Shown piece by piece: positions 25,019-33,221 of a stretch of 64,000 nucleotides of DNA. The position numbers were made by a program, and so were the translations under genes. The stretch is from Kitasatospora sp. NBC_00240. Lineage in GTDB: Bacteria; Actinomycetota; Actinomycetes; Streptomycetales; Streptomycetaceae. Under the pieces are notes generated by a model that did no database searches, was not told the origin of the DNA, and worked only from the letters and a program-made list of their open reading frames with translations. The stretch spans positions 62,001 through 126,000 of the forward strand of contig NZ_JAPEMU010000003.1 in NCBI RefSeq assembly GCF_026342405.1, given 5' to 3'. Positions within the stretch are counted from its first letter, which is position 1. Each line of letters starts with the position of its first letter.

Positions 25019-25705
25019 TCAGGTCAGCGGCAGTCGCCGCCCGATGACGGAGTAGAGGTGGTCGCCACCGGCCCAGCGGGCCAGCGCTCCGCGGTCGACC
25101 AGGCAGATGTCGTGGCGGTCGGCTAAGTCGCTCCCGGGGGCCGTGAATCCGTTGAGCCCGACGATGGTGGCCACATCGGCGCCGTGTTCCGGCCGGGCGG
25201 TCCCGTTGAAGGTCTGGATGTCCTTGGAGCCGACCGGGCGGCTGTACTGCTTGCACTGGAGGACGACCTTGCGTCCCTCGGAATCCCAGGCGGTGACGTC
25301 CGCTCCGAGGTCGCCGGCACCGCCGACGCGCCTGGCCCGGGTGAAGCCGTCACGGATGAGCAGCTCGGTACAGGCCTGCTCGAAACCGGTCGGGCTCATG
25401 GCGGCAAGCTGCGCGAGGCTGTAGGTGAGCGCCTGAGCGTCCTCCCAGGGCTCGTCATCACTGTCTTGGTAGTCGCCATCCGAGCTGAACAGCCCGATCA
25501 AGACCACGATCAGGAGCACCGCCACAGGGACGGCGATGAGCGCCGACCACCACGGGTGGTCGGTGATCCACCCCCACACGTCGTGAGTGACCCAGTGCCA
25601 GGCGTCGCCGGACAGCCAGCGCCAGAGCATCGTGCCGGCGACCCAGACGACCGCGCACCCGACCGCGATCTTCAACAAGGGGTCGAACGAACCGTCTTCC
25701 CTCAC
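25019..25705 (-). CDS. Membrane-anchored Mrr-like endonuclease (cassette A, second gene)
   Basis: 228 residues from GTG 25705, with GGGAGG upstream. Two membrane helices (about 11-31 and 49-74), separated by a Trp-rich loop (WGWITDHPWWSALIAVP), precede an acidic linker and an Mrr domain: FEQACTELLIRDGFTRARRV, GGAGDLGADVTAWD, VVLQCKQYSRPVGSKDIQ. Its counterpart in cassette B is the frameshifted gene at 43324-44029, with the same loop and order. It lies 97 bases from the third gene and 108 bases from the first; a single operon is likely. Confidence 0.85.
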   Translation of the reverse strand: MREDGSFDPLLKIAVGCAVVWVAGTMLWRWLSGDAWHWVTHDVWGWITDHPWWSALIAVPVAVLLIVVLIGLFSSDGDYQDSDDEPWEDAQALTYSLAQLAAMSPTGFEQACTELLIRDGFTRARRVGGAGDLGADVTAWDSEGRKVVLQCKQYSRPVGSKDIQTFNGTARPEHGADVATIVGLNGFTAPGSDLADRHDICLVDRGALARWAGGDHLYSVIGRRLPLT

Positions 25706-25813
25706 TGTGCCCCCTCCCGGACACCCGCGGGTGTCTTCATTTTGAACTCGAAAGTCGTCCTTCGGCTGTACGGCCGCAGCGGCTCCGGGACCGGCCCTGG
25801 CCCTGGCCGCCTC

Positions 25814-26497
25814 TCAGGCCGCCGACCGGCCGAAGGCCCTTCTCGGCGCGCGGGCCGGCAACCGGAGCAGGTCGCCCAGGGCCACGCCGTGCTCGGCCCA
25901 GGTCCGCAGCCGGTCACGGTCGACCCAGTGAATCTGGTGCTTGTCGCCCCAGGCCTTGGCGTCGCGGGTGAAGAAGCCGTTGGTGACGACCACGGCGATG
26001 TCGGCGCCGTGAGCGGGGCCGGCGGTGCCCTTGACCTGGTACATCACCTGGGATCCGACCTTCCCGCCGACTTTGGTGTGCTTGGCCTGCAGCACGATCC
26101 GCCCGCGCTGCGGGTCCTGGCCGATGACGTCTGCCGCCTGGTCGCCCTGCTGGCCGACCTGCCGGGCCGACCAGCCGTCGCGGATCAGCAGGTCCCGCAG
26201 CGCGAACTCGAACTCCTGGTCCGACAGTGCGTCGATCTCGGCCAGCGTCAACCGCAGCCGGGCGAGTCGTTGGGCGCGCCCGCGGCCAGCCCTGGCCCGG
26301 CGGAATCCGAGCACGGCGCCGCTCACGATCCCGGCCATCGCCAGAGCCGCCAGGACCGGCCAGCCGCCGAGCACGGCACGGCCGACCGCGACGGCCGCCT
26401 GCATCAGCCAGGCCGCCACCGCGACGGCGACGGCGACCGCCGCGATCTGCTCGGCGGTGCCGCGCGGTCTCCTCACCCGAAACCGGCGCCGTGCCAT
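25814..26497 (-). CDS. Membrane-anchored Mrr-like endonuclease (cassette A, first gene)
   Basis: 227 residues from ATG 26497, whose A is shared with the TGA of the upstream small gene (TGATG). N-terminal Arg-rich stretch, two membrane helices (about 16-40 and 46-64), then an Mrr domain: DALSDQEFEFALRDLLIRDG, GQQGDQAADVIGQDPQ, IVLQAKHTKVGGKVGSQVMY, VVVTNGFFTRDAKAWGDKH. By eye the last 140 residues are almost the same as the cassette B gene at 44067-44750. Q-x-K here is QAK. It is presumably a DNA nuclease acting at the membrane. Confidence 0.86.
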   Translation of the reverse strand: MARRRFRVRRPRGTAEQIAAVAVAVAVAAWLMQAAVAVGRAVLGGWPVLAALAMAGIVSGAVLGFRRARAGRGRAQRLARLRLTLAEIDALSDQEFEFALRDLLIRDGWSARQVGQQGDQAADVIGQDPQRGRIVLQAKHTKVGGKVGSQVMYQVKGTAGPAHGADIAVVVTNGFFTRDAKAWGDKHQIHWVDRDRLRTWAEHGVALGDLLRLPARAPRRAFGRSAA

Positions 26498-26694
26498 CAC
26501 GGGGCCGCAGGGGCCGACGCCGACGGGGACGGGGTTGTCGGCGAGGTGGTGCTCGCATCGGCGAAGCCGACGAAGTGACCCCACAGCCAGACCGCGGCGA
26601 TCGCGCCCGCGATCACCCAGCCGCTGGTCTTCTTCGCGCTCGGCCGCGGATTGCGGCGGATGTGGCTGCGGACGACGTGGTAGCCCTCAGGCAT
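26497..26694 (-). CDS. Small single-pass membrane protein (cassette A)
   Basis: 65 residues from ATG 26694, with GGGGAGGGG upstream. A basic N-terminus (EGYHVVRSHIRRNPRPSAKK) is followed by one membrane helix (GWVIAGAIAAVWLWGHFVGF) and a Ser/Thr/Pro/Ala tail, predicted outside the cell. It is closely related to the 66-residue protein at 44750-44950, which heads the second cassette. Its strict linkage to the Mrr membrane nucleases suggests a partner, chaperone or regulator in the membrane (inference). No known family. Confidence 0.82.
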   Translation of the reverse strand: MPEGYHVVRSHIRRNPRPSAKKTSGWVIAGAIAAVWLWGHFVGFADASTTSPTTPSPSASAPAAP

Positions 26695-26744
26695 GGGATT
26701 CCCCTCCCCAACGGCGGTCCACCGTGCGCGGACCGTCTCGGAGA

Positions 26745-26768
26745 TTGGTGTACCAGCGGCCTCCGACA
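26745..26768 (-). promoter_or_regulatory. Conserved promoter-like element upstream of cassette A
   Basis: Read leftward, CTGTCGGAGGCCGCTGGTAC followed by ACCAAT matches the element upstream of cassette B (45001-45025) in the same order: CTGTCG, GCGCTG or CCGCTG, TACA, CAAT. TGGTACACC is a fair extended -10. Conservation at two loci, where the surrounding non-coding DNA has diverged, supports function. Confidence 0.5.
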
Positions 26769-27189
26769 GTCCCGGACGCTTCATCAAGAAGCGGCTCCAC
26801 CAGTGGAGATGAACCAGCCACAACCGATTTCGAGCGTCGACAGAAGGTCACAATCGAACACTTAGGCACTGACCATCGGCAACGGTTCGATCACTGCGCG
26901 TACCCTGGCTGGCACGATGGGAGCGCCGGGATGCGGATTCCCGCCGGGATCGTGTGCCCCACGTGCAGCGATCCTTGCGGGAGCACCCCACTGCGGCACT
27001 TCCTGAGGGATGGCGCGTTCATGACGGTAGCGCCAGCGGACCGCCGATCCGGTTCCGCGCGCCGATGCGACGGCGCGCTGCGCGGGCGTACCCCTGCGTA
27101 CGGCTGCACTGCCGCGAGCGCGGATGCCCCGGCAGGGGGACTACCGCGCGCCCGCGACCCGTCCAGCGCGTACCACTTCGGACGCGGCC
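26769..27189. other. Intergenic stretch without convincing gene
   Basis: About 420 bases. A rightward frame from ATG 26931 starts IPAGIVCPTCSDPCGSTP with two CxxC pairs, but soon becomes Arg/Ser/Pro-rich and overlaps the leftward gene at 27190. Nothing else seen. Confidence 0.45.
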
Positions 27190-27384
27190 TCAGACGAAGG
27201 GGTTCCAGCCCGTGGCCCAATAGGCGACGCCGCCGAGCACGGTCACCGCGACCCCCGAAACGGCGGCCGCGAAGCGCCCGTTGGCGAGGAGCCGGGGCCG
27301 TTCCTGAAGGACGACCTTCAGCCCACCGACCTTGAGGTCGAGATACGGGCGCGGACGGCGCGCCCGGGTCCGCACGACGCTCAT
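27190..27384 (-). CDS. Small membrane protein
   Basis: 64 residues from ATG 27384; ATGA overlap with the stop of the upstream gene (27381) implies translational coupling. Basic N-terminus (VVRTRARRPRPYLDLKV), then one C-terminal membrane helix (FAAAVSGVAVTVLGGVAYWA). It probably anchors or partners the protein of the upstream gene. No family recognised. Confidence 0.68.
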   Translation of the reverse strand: MSVVRTRARRPRPYLDLKVGGLKVVLQERPRLLANGRFAAAVSGVAVTVLGGVAYWATGWNPFV

Positions 27385-28250
27385 CCGAGAACCCCTGCCA
27401 GCCGGCGCTCGATGACCTCGGCCACCTCCTGGACGCCCGCCTGACCGAGCAGCTCAAACATGCCTTTTGCCTCCCGCTCGCCAGCCGCGCGGAGCCGGGC
27501 CATGCAGGCGGCCACCTCCCGCCCGAAGGCCTCGTCGCCGGAAGGGTCGACCACACGGATCGTCCCCTTGAGGATTTCCTCGTCGAAGCCGCTGAGCGCA
27601 TGCTCGACGATCAGGCGGACCAGCCCGTTCGGAATGTAGGCGGCCTCGGCGCTGCCCTCGCTCCTCAGCACGATCCGAGGCGGACCAGTCTTGGCGGACG
27701 GGGGTGGAGTCTCGGCGGTGCGGCCGGTCCGTACGGTCACCGCGACGCCGGCCGGGGCGTCGACGGTCAGGTTCCCGTCCGCGTCGGCCGTCACGGTCGC
27801 TCCCCCGACGACGGCTCGCTGTGCCGGGCCGCTCTCGGTGGTCACCGGCTCGGTCCTCGAGTAGAGCTCGCGCAGTGCCCCCAGCTCCATGACCTTCACG
27901 GGCGAGCGTTCCCCCCTCACCCACGTCACCGGCGACGGCTGGCCGACCAGCTGGGCGAACTCGGCGGAGGGCCGGCCGTGGAACTTGACGCGCTGGCGCC
28001 CGGACACGTTGGTGTCCTCGAAGTACTCCCAGACCTTGCCGTCGCCGCCTTCGACGGTGTCGTACGCACCGATGACCCTGCCGTGGGCGGTGCCGATGAC
28101 CGCGGCAATGCGGTTCGGATCGAAGGCTGTGTGCCGGGTGCCGTCGCCCCGGCCTGCCAACCAGGCTCCCAGGATTCCGGTGGCGCGTTCCTCCAGGGGG
28201 CTGTCGCGGGCGTGCTTGGAGTTGGTGAAGAGAACCTGATCCAGCGTCAT
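27381..28250 (-). CDS. Hypothetical protein, first gene of a two-gene operon
   Basis: 289 residues from ATG 28250, with GAGGAG six bases upstream. The N-terminal half (residues about 1-110) is an alpha/beta domain with GTRHTAFDPNRIAAVIGTAH and VWEYFEDTNVSGRQRVKFHG. The middle is a beta-rich repeat-like segment (ATVTADADGNLTVDAPAGVAV) and the C-terminus is helical (QEVAEVIERRLAGVLG). I do not recognise the family. An elaborate dyad lies 47-89 bases upstream and may be its operator. Coupled to a small membrane protein. Confidence 0.68.
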   Translation of the reverse strand: MTLDQVLFTNSKHARDSPLEERATGILGAWLAGRGDGTRHTAFDPNRIAAVIGTAHGRVIGAYDTVEGGDGKVWEYFEDTNVSGRQRVKFHGRPSAEFAQLVGQPSPVTWVRGERSPVKVMELGALRELYSRTEPVTTESGPAQRAVVGGATVTADADGNLTVDAPAGVAVTVRTGRTAETPPPSAKTGPPRIVLRSEGSAEAAYIPNGLVRLIVEHALSGFDEEILKGTIRVVDPSGDEAFGREVAACMARLRAAGEREAKGMFELLGQAGVQEVAEVIERRLAGVLG

Positions 28251-28296
28251 GAACGCTCCTCGGCAGTGCGCATGGGGTTGACGGCACTACCGTAGA

Positions 28297-28339
28297 GCAT
28301 CTATCCGTAGCTATTGAGCTGAATAGTAGATATAGATGC
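28297..28339. promoter_or_regulatory. Nested palindromic operator-like site
   Basis: An outer inverted repeat GCATCTAT (28297-28304) / ATAGATGC (28332-28339) encloses an inner one, CTATT-GAGCTG-AATAG (28311-28326). The stretch is strikingly AT-rich for this DNA. It lies 47 bases upstream of the leftward gene at 28250, where a regulator would cover or flank its promoter. Confidence 0.5.
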
Positions 28340-28862
28340 GATCGCGGTCGGGAGCCCACTGCGCCGACCCCGGGGACCCGCGGACTGCCAACTCGCTGGA
28401 GCGGCCGTGGCTCCGGCCCGGCCGAGCGATTCCAATCGAAGGCCATCCCGCTGCCGCTGAAACACCCGCTCCGAGTTCCGGGAGTCGCCTGCCATGCGTG
28501 ACGGCGCCGCAGATCCGAACACAGGACAGGAGCGCCCCCGTTCTGATTGGCGGGTCCGGCTCCGGGAAGCCGTCGCAGGCAGATGGATCTGGCGCGGCGC
28601 GTGGCCGCTGGGATGCCGTGCGAGGTGGCCTTCAACCGCCGATTCCACGGGTCACTGTCCGGCTCGGCCGCACTGCCGCGCAGAAGCGACCCGGCGCCCA
28701 CCCCCGGGGCGACGCAGGTCCGGAGGACGGGGACCACACCGTCGAGGACCACCGGCCCATCGCGGCGGGTGGCCTCTGATGGTGGAGCACGGGTCACAGC
28801 CTCGCTGTTGGTGGCTGCCGTGCTCACCGTCTTCAGCGTGAACGTGCCGTAGCCGAAAGCCG
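28340..28862. other. Intergenic stretch without recognised gene
   Basis: About 520 bases between the palindromic site and the 3' end of the next leftward gene. Frames are open because of high GC, but none has protein-like composition with a ribosome site. Confidence 0.45.
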
Positions 28863-29729
28863 CTACGCCTTGGAGTCGGCGGGCAGGCCTTCGGCAGAGT
28901 GAGCCGTCGGCGGAACCGCCTGGGCGGTGGCCGCCGCCCGGCGCGCGCTGTGGGAGGAGCGCGCCCGCTCGCCGGTCACCGTGCGGCAGTGCTCGCCCGG
29001 CAGGGCCTTGCAGTCCGGGCAGGCGACGGTACGCACTCGGGCTCGTTCACGGCGCAGCTTGATCTGGCCGAGGCGAAAGCGCTCATGGTTCCGTGCGGCG
29101 GCCGCCAAGCGGTGGGCGGTCGCTGCTGCCCGGTCGGTATCCCTGGCATGGTCGGGGCACATTCCGTCGGAGAGGACCTGCCCGCAGGGGTGGCCGCCGA
29201 ACATCGTCGTGTCGCAGTACTGGATCATCTGCCAGGTGATGCTTTCGAACGGCGTGACTTCTGCTCGCCCGTCGGTGAGTTGGAACTGCGGAAAGCGGTG
29301 GCGCCGAGCAGCGGCATAGACGTCGGTGCCTTCGGCGTACGCGATCGACGGGTTCAGCCAGACGTGCTGGACGCCGCGGTCGTCCTCGGCTTCGAGTACG
29401 ACCACCTGGTCCTCAGCGAGCTCGGCGGCGACCTCACGCAGCCGTCCCGGATCGGCATTCACCTCCAGCGCCAGAGCACGGTAGTCGACCGGGATCGCCG
29501 TGTCCCCCGAGACGCTGGTGGCCAGGTGCAGCAGCAGCCGCATCTCCATCGCGTCGTCGTAGCGCTCAAGCCACCGTCGGCCTGCCTTCCGCGCCTGGTC
29601 CTTCCTCCTCTGACGGGCCCGCATGCTGACTGCAGAGATCGCGCCGTAGCAGCTGCGGACCTGGGTCAGCGAGTTCCCGCAGGGGGCGTCGCTGATTGCG
29701 GTAACTGTGGCGAGGGGCTGGTCAGCCAT
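28863..29729 (-). CDS. Putative replication/regulatory-type protein with C-terminal zinc-knuckle
   Basis: 288 residues from ATG 29729, with AAGG upstream. The N-terminal half is helical with a winged-helix-like stretch (MRLLLHLATSVSGDTAIPVD, then REVAAELAEDQVVVLEAED). The middle has cysteines (QYCDTTMFGGHPCG, SDGMCPDHARDTD). The C-terminus has CPDCKALPGEHC, a CxxCx(n)C pattern seen in many short actinobacterial and plasmid proteins. It is probably a nucleic-acid-binding protein. An in-frame extension to 29846 is Arg-rich and unlikely. Confidence 0.7.
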   Translation of the reverse strand: MADQPLATVTAISDAPCGNSLTQVRSCYGAISAVSMRARQRRKDQARKAGRRWLERYDDAMEMRLLLHLATSVSGDTAIPVDYRALALEVNADPGRLREVAAELAEDQVVVLEAEDDRGVQHVWLNPSIAYAEGTDVYAAARRHRFPQFQLTDGRAEVTPFESITWQMIQYCDTTMFGGHPCGQVLSDGMCPDHARDTDRAAATAHRLAAAARNHERFRLGQIKLRRERARVRTVACPDCKALPGEHCRTVTGERARSSHSARRAAATAQAVPPTAHSAEGLPADSKA

Positions 29730-30080
29730 GCGTGACCTTCTGTTCTGCGCTGCCGGCGGCCCGGCGCGGGGAAGCCCGGCACCGCGATCCTCTCCGACCC
29801 TGGCAGGCCCAGTCGATCGGAAACGGCCCAGCCAGGCGGAATTCACCCGGCTGTCGGCACCGGGTTGATGTTAACGGGACATCGGCGGCGAGCGGCGCGC
29901 CGAACGGCCCGGTACGGATGCCCCGCTCTCTCAGCACTTCGTCACCTGATCAAGTGGCCGTAAGTCCAACACGTCCAACACCGTCAGGCGGTGCGCCTGA
30001 CTTGAAGCGGGCGGCCACCGGAGCCCTACGAGGGGCCCGGCACGCCGGGGCCTCGTAGTGTCGACGCCACCCCGCCGGTT
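29730..30080. other. Intergenic stretch before the IS5 remnant
   Basis: About 350 bases with no supported gene. It runs into a degraded transposase fragment at 30081 and may itself be old insertion-sequence DNA. Confidence 0.4.
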
Positions 30081-30221
30081 CTCGAAGGAGTCGGCCACCT
30101 GCGCCGCGGACCCGACTCGCTCGTCGCCGACAGCGGTTACGACCACGACATCTACCGAGGGCAGGTTCACGCCCAAGGTATTGTCCGGCCATCGCGCACC
30201 GAGGCACCCGGCGGTCCGTAG
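30081..30221 (+). pseudogene. IS5-family transposase fragment
   Basis: In one frame the DNA reads RRGPDSLVADSGYDHDIYRG, then QVHAQGIVRPSRTE and a stop at 30219. This is the second-Asp region (ADRGYDHDKYR ... GI) of actinobacterial IS5-type DDE transposases. Only about 46 residues survive, with no start and no third catalytic Glu. It ends 30 bases from the 3' end of the TPR gene, at a suspected rearrangement joint. Confidence 0.65.
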
Positions 30222-30250
30222 TCCCGCCGGCCTGGGGCGGGCGTCAACAC

Positions 30251-32959
30251 TTACTCTTCCATCTGCGCCCACTCGAAACGGTCAAGTGCGGCCCGCACCC
30301 AGTTGAGTTGCGCTGCTAGTTTCGGGCTGGCCTCGGCGAGCACTGAGAGGTCAGTTCGGGTCTCCAGCATCTGCGCCCACATGATTCCACGAGCCTGTTC
30401 GAGTAGTTCAATGCCCTGTTCGGGGAGGCCAGCCCGCACTGCACACGCTCCCGCGTCGCAAGCGATCCCCGATCGATCTGCGATCAACCGTTCCAAGCTG
30501 GTCTTGCCGACACCGCGCCAGGCGGCGAGTGGCAGCAGCCTCACCGCCGTCGCGTAGCCGTCGAGCGCACTCGGCGCCCTGCCGAGGAAGAACGCGAGGG
30601 CTCCCCAGCCCTCGGCTGCGGTAACCCGTGCGGACGCCTCGCCTGTGTGGGTGCCCGCTGCAGTTGACCAGGCCCGGATGGCTGCGTCCGCGTCCTGATG
30701 GCCGCCTCCCATCGCGAACCGCGACTGCAAAGCAGCTCCGAGGTTCACGAGCATCCCGACGCGGTCAGGATGGCCGTCAGGGAGGACCGAGATCCCTTCC
30801 TGGAACGCTGCGACCGCCTCATCCACGGAGCTCGGATCACCTGACTGGCCGAACCGCGCGCGCAGGGCGTTTCCCAAGCCTGACAGGAACGACGCGCGTT
30901 TCGGGCCTCGCATGGGAACAAGTTCGACAGCCTTGCGGCTGAGGTCGATGGCTTCGGCCAGGTCGTCAGCGTCTACCAGCGCGTCGGTCTCCTGGAGCAG
31001 CTGGTGCCTGGCCTGCAACGCAAGGCTCAAGTTCGACATCCGGCCGGCTAGTCTCGGGTCACCTGGCGCGGAGACCCGGCAGGCCTTCCGGCTCGCGTCG
31101 ATGGCTTCGTTCAAGACGGCTGGCTCGGAGGTCTTCTCGAAGCGCACCCTCAGCATGATCCCCAGGTTGTTTAGCATTCCCGCCAGATTGGAGGCATCGG
31201 CGGCGGCTGCTTGCACTGCCTTTCGGCCTGCCGGGATGGCTTCCTCAAGGTCGTCGAGGTCCCGGACATACTCGTAGCGGGTCATGAGCGCCATCGCGAG
31301 GTTCGACCATGCTCGATTTGTTTCGGGGGCGCCGATCCGTGTCCGCTGAACACTGAGACGGGCGGTTTGGACTGCCTCAGTGAGATCGGCCCAGTCGCCG
31401 CCCTGATCGAACCGGATGCGCAGACGGTTGCTGAGATTGCACAGATACGCTGCCGCGTCCTCATGTCCAGGCGGGGTCAGCTTGATGGCCTGCTGGCCTA
31501 GTTCAATCGCCTGGTCGAGGTCGCTCTGGTCACCCGTGATCTCGAAGCGGGCCCGGAGCGCAACGGCGAGGCCCGAGAGCCGCTTCGCCCGAGCAGTAGA
31601 GCGGAGGGGGGTGGCATCGACGGCCTCCTGGCCTGCCCTGATTGCCTCCGTGAGCTCCGTGAGCTCCGTGAGCTCCGTGGGATCCTCGGTACGCTCGTGC
31701 CGTGTCAGCAATACGAGGCACAGATTCAACAGGGCAGCTGGGCGGTCGGAATGGGACTCGGGCAGTGTGCGGACAGCCGTCCGAAGTGAGTGTGCAGCCT
31801 CGTCGAGATCGGCCGGGTCTCCCAGGCGTTCGAAGCGCGCCAGAAGGACTGATCCGAGGTTAGCCAGCGGTGCCGCCCTGGCGCTCCCATCTGGGGCCTC
31901 CTGCACGGCCAGCCGGATCGTGCTGAGCGACTCCTCCAGATCCCTGCCCTCTCCCTTTCGGCTGTAGCGACTCATCAGCAGACTGGTGAGGTTCGACAAG
32001 AGCATCACCCGGACAGGGTCCGAATCGGAGACGGACCTCAGGGCGCAGCGCAAGACGTCCATGGCCTCTGCCAGATCGCCGAGTTCCCCAGTCGCGGCGG
32101 ACCGGGCGTGTAACGCCCCGGACAGGTTCAGCAGCACCTCGGCGCGGTTGGGATGGCGCGGTGGAAGCGCCCGCTGCGCGCGTCGGCCGACCGCCACCGC
32201 GGCGTTGATGTCTGCGACGTCACCGCGGCTTTCATAGCGGGCGCTGAGTGCCAGGCCGAGATTGGTCAGATAGTTTGGCAGATTGGAGTGACAGGGTGGA
32301 GTTGCGGCAACGGCCTGGGCGGCAGCGTCGATCGCCTCGTCAAGGTCGGCGTCGCCGCTGGATTCCTCGGACCGCATAGATAGCGCAGCGCCCAGATTTG
32401 AAAGGGCCAATGCTCGGCCGGAGTGCCACCTGCTCGCGGATCGAATCGCTCCCCTGAGCAGCCCAATCGCCCGGTCAAGGTCGGCGTTACTCGGGTCGGA
32501 CTGCAGGATCACGACTGCCTGACTCGTCGCTCTATCGAGACCGTCTTCTGGCTCTCGCGTGTCGCCCTGGACATGTAGCAGTTGCTGCACTGGAGGGGGC
32601 AGGAGGTCGGGCCTGCTCCGCCGCAAATGGACGAACAGATCCATTGCGGCTTCGAACTCGACATGACGCTCGTCCCCCGACAGGGCGAGATAGCGACACC
32701 AGTGGACGTAGGACAGCACGTGCAGCGCAGCGATGGCGACGGACCCATCGGAGGGGAACCCCTCCGATGTCGAACGCAGCCGATCGACCATCCCAACGGT
32801 GTCGTCGGCCAGCAATGGGGCCGAATCCCCGTCCACAACGAACGACCTAATTCGTTCGGACAGCAATGCAAGCAAGCGTTCGAGTAGTGCCCTGTCGCTG
32901 GGAGGATCCTGTCCGAGCACCACCCAGTCCCCTCTCACCGCGACGGTCGAGACCGTCAC
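30251..32959 (-). CDS. TPR-repeat protein, N-terminal half of a split TPR-CHAT protein
   Basis: 902 residues from GTG 32959. After an alpha-helical N-terminus come about a dozen repeats with a long period (near 50 residues): NLGAAL..R...GD..DLDEAI, with the Ala/Gly positions of TPR helices. The C-terminus, LLEQARGIMWAQMLETRTDL ... LNWVRAALDRFEW, is the linker that in actinobacterial TPR-CHAT proteins leads straight into the CHAT domain; here a stop follows. The missing continuation is encoded by the divergent CHAT gene at 33222. It may still bind the CHAT partner in trans. A 9-bp tandem repeat at 31647-31679 encodes the TEL repeat within it. Confidence 0.82.
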   Translation of the reverse strand: MTVSTVAVRGDWVVLGQDPPSDRALLERLLALLSERIRSFVVDGDSAPLLADDTVGMVDRLRSTSEGFPSDGSVAIAALHVLSYVHWCRYLALSGDERHVEFEAAMDLFVHLRRSRPDLLPPPVQQLLHVQGDTREPEDGLDRATSQAVVILQSDPSNADLDRAIGLLRGAIRSASRWHSGRALALSNLGAALSMRSEESSGDADLDEAIDAAAQAVAATPPCHSNLPNYLTNLGLALSARYESRGDVADINAAVAVGRRAQRALPPRHPNRAEVLLNLSGALHARSAATGELGDLAEAMDVLRCALRSVSDSDPVRVMLLSNLTSLLMSRYSRKGEGRDLEESLSTIRLAVQEAPDGSARAAPLANLGSVLLARFERLGDPADLDEAAHSLRTAVRTLPESHSDRPAALLNLCLVLLTRHERTEDPTELTELTELTEAIRAGQEAVDATPLRSTARAKRLSGLAVALRARFEITGDQSDLDQAIELGQQAIKLTPPGHEDAAAYLCNLSNRLRIRFDQGGDWADLTEAVQTARLSVQRTRIGAPETNRAWSNLAMALMTRYEYVRDLDDLEEAIPAGRKAVQAAAADASNLAGMLNNLGIMLRVRFEKTSEPAVLNEAIDASRKACRVSAPGDPRLAGRMSNLSLALQARHQLLQETDALVDADDLAEAIDLSRKAVELVPMRGPKRASFLSGLGNALRARFGQSGDPSSVDEAVAAFQEGISVLPDGHPDRVGMLVNLGAALQSRFAMGGGHQDADAAIRAWSTAAGTHTGEASARVTAAEGWGALAFFLGRAPSALDGYATAVRLLPLAAWRGVGKTSLERLIADRSGIACDAGACAVRAGLPEQGIELLEQARGIMWAQMLETRTDLSVLAEASPKLAAQLNWVRAALDRFEWAQMEE
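31647..31679 (+). repeat. 9-bp tandem repeat inside the TPR gene
   Basis: Unit TCCGTGAGC, 3.7 copies. Read leftward in the TPR gene it encodes repeated TEL (PTELTELTELTEAI). Slippage in steps of nine would keep the frame and change only the loop length. Confidence 0.7.
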
Positions 32960-33221
32960 GATGGACCATTCGGGCTCATCCGCCCTAGGTAACCTTCTCT
33001 GTTCTTGGTCCCTTTAAGCAGCCTCATCCCAGTCCAGAGGAAGTCCTACCTTGGCTGCTCATGCTCTGGATACCGCCGCAATCGTCTTACAGCAGGCCCC
33101 GTAGGGCAATCTGGACACGAAGTAACTGTCCTCGTGCGTAGCATCTGCTGCGGGTTTCCAGCGATAGTCTGCATGCGCGGACTCCGCGTCGACAAGCCGG
33201 AGCAGACGGAGGGGGCATCCC

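Noticed and set aside
26931..27335. Rightward CxxC-containing mini-gene
   Set aside because: Only the first 20 residues look like protein, no ribosome site, and it overlaps the small membrane-protein gene.
30240..33221. Inverted repeats that would mark a programmed switch of the TPR half
   Set aside because: No matching inverted repeat of useful length was found between the two joints, so a regular phase-variation switch is not claimed.
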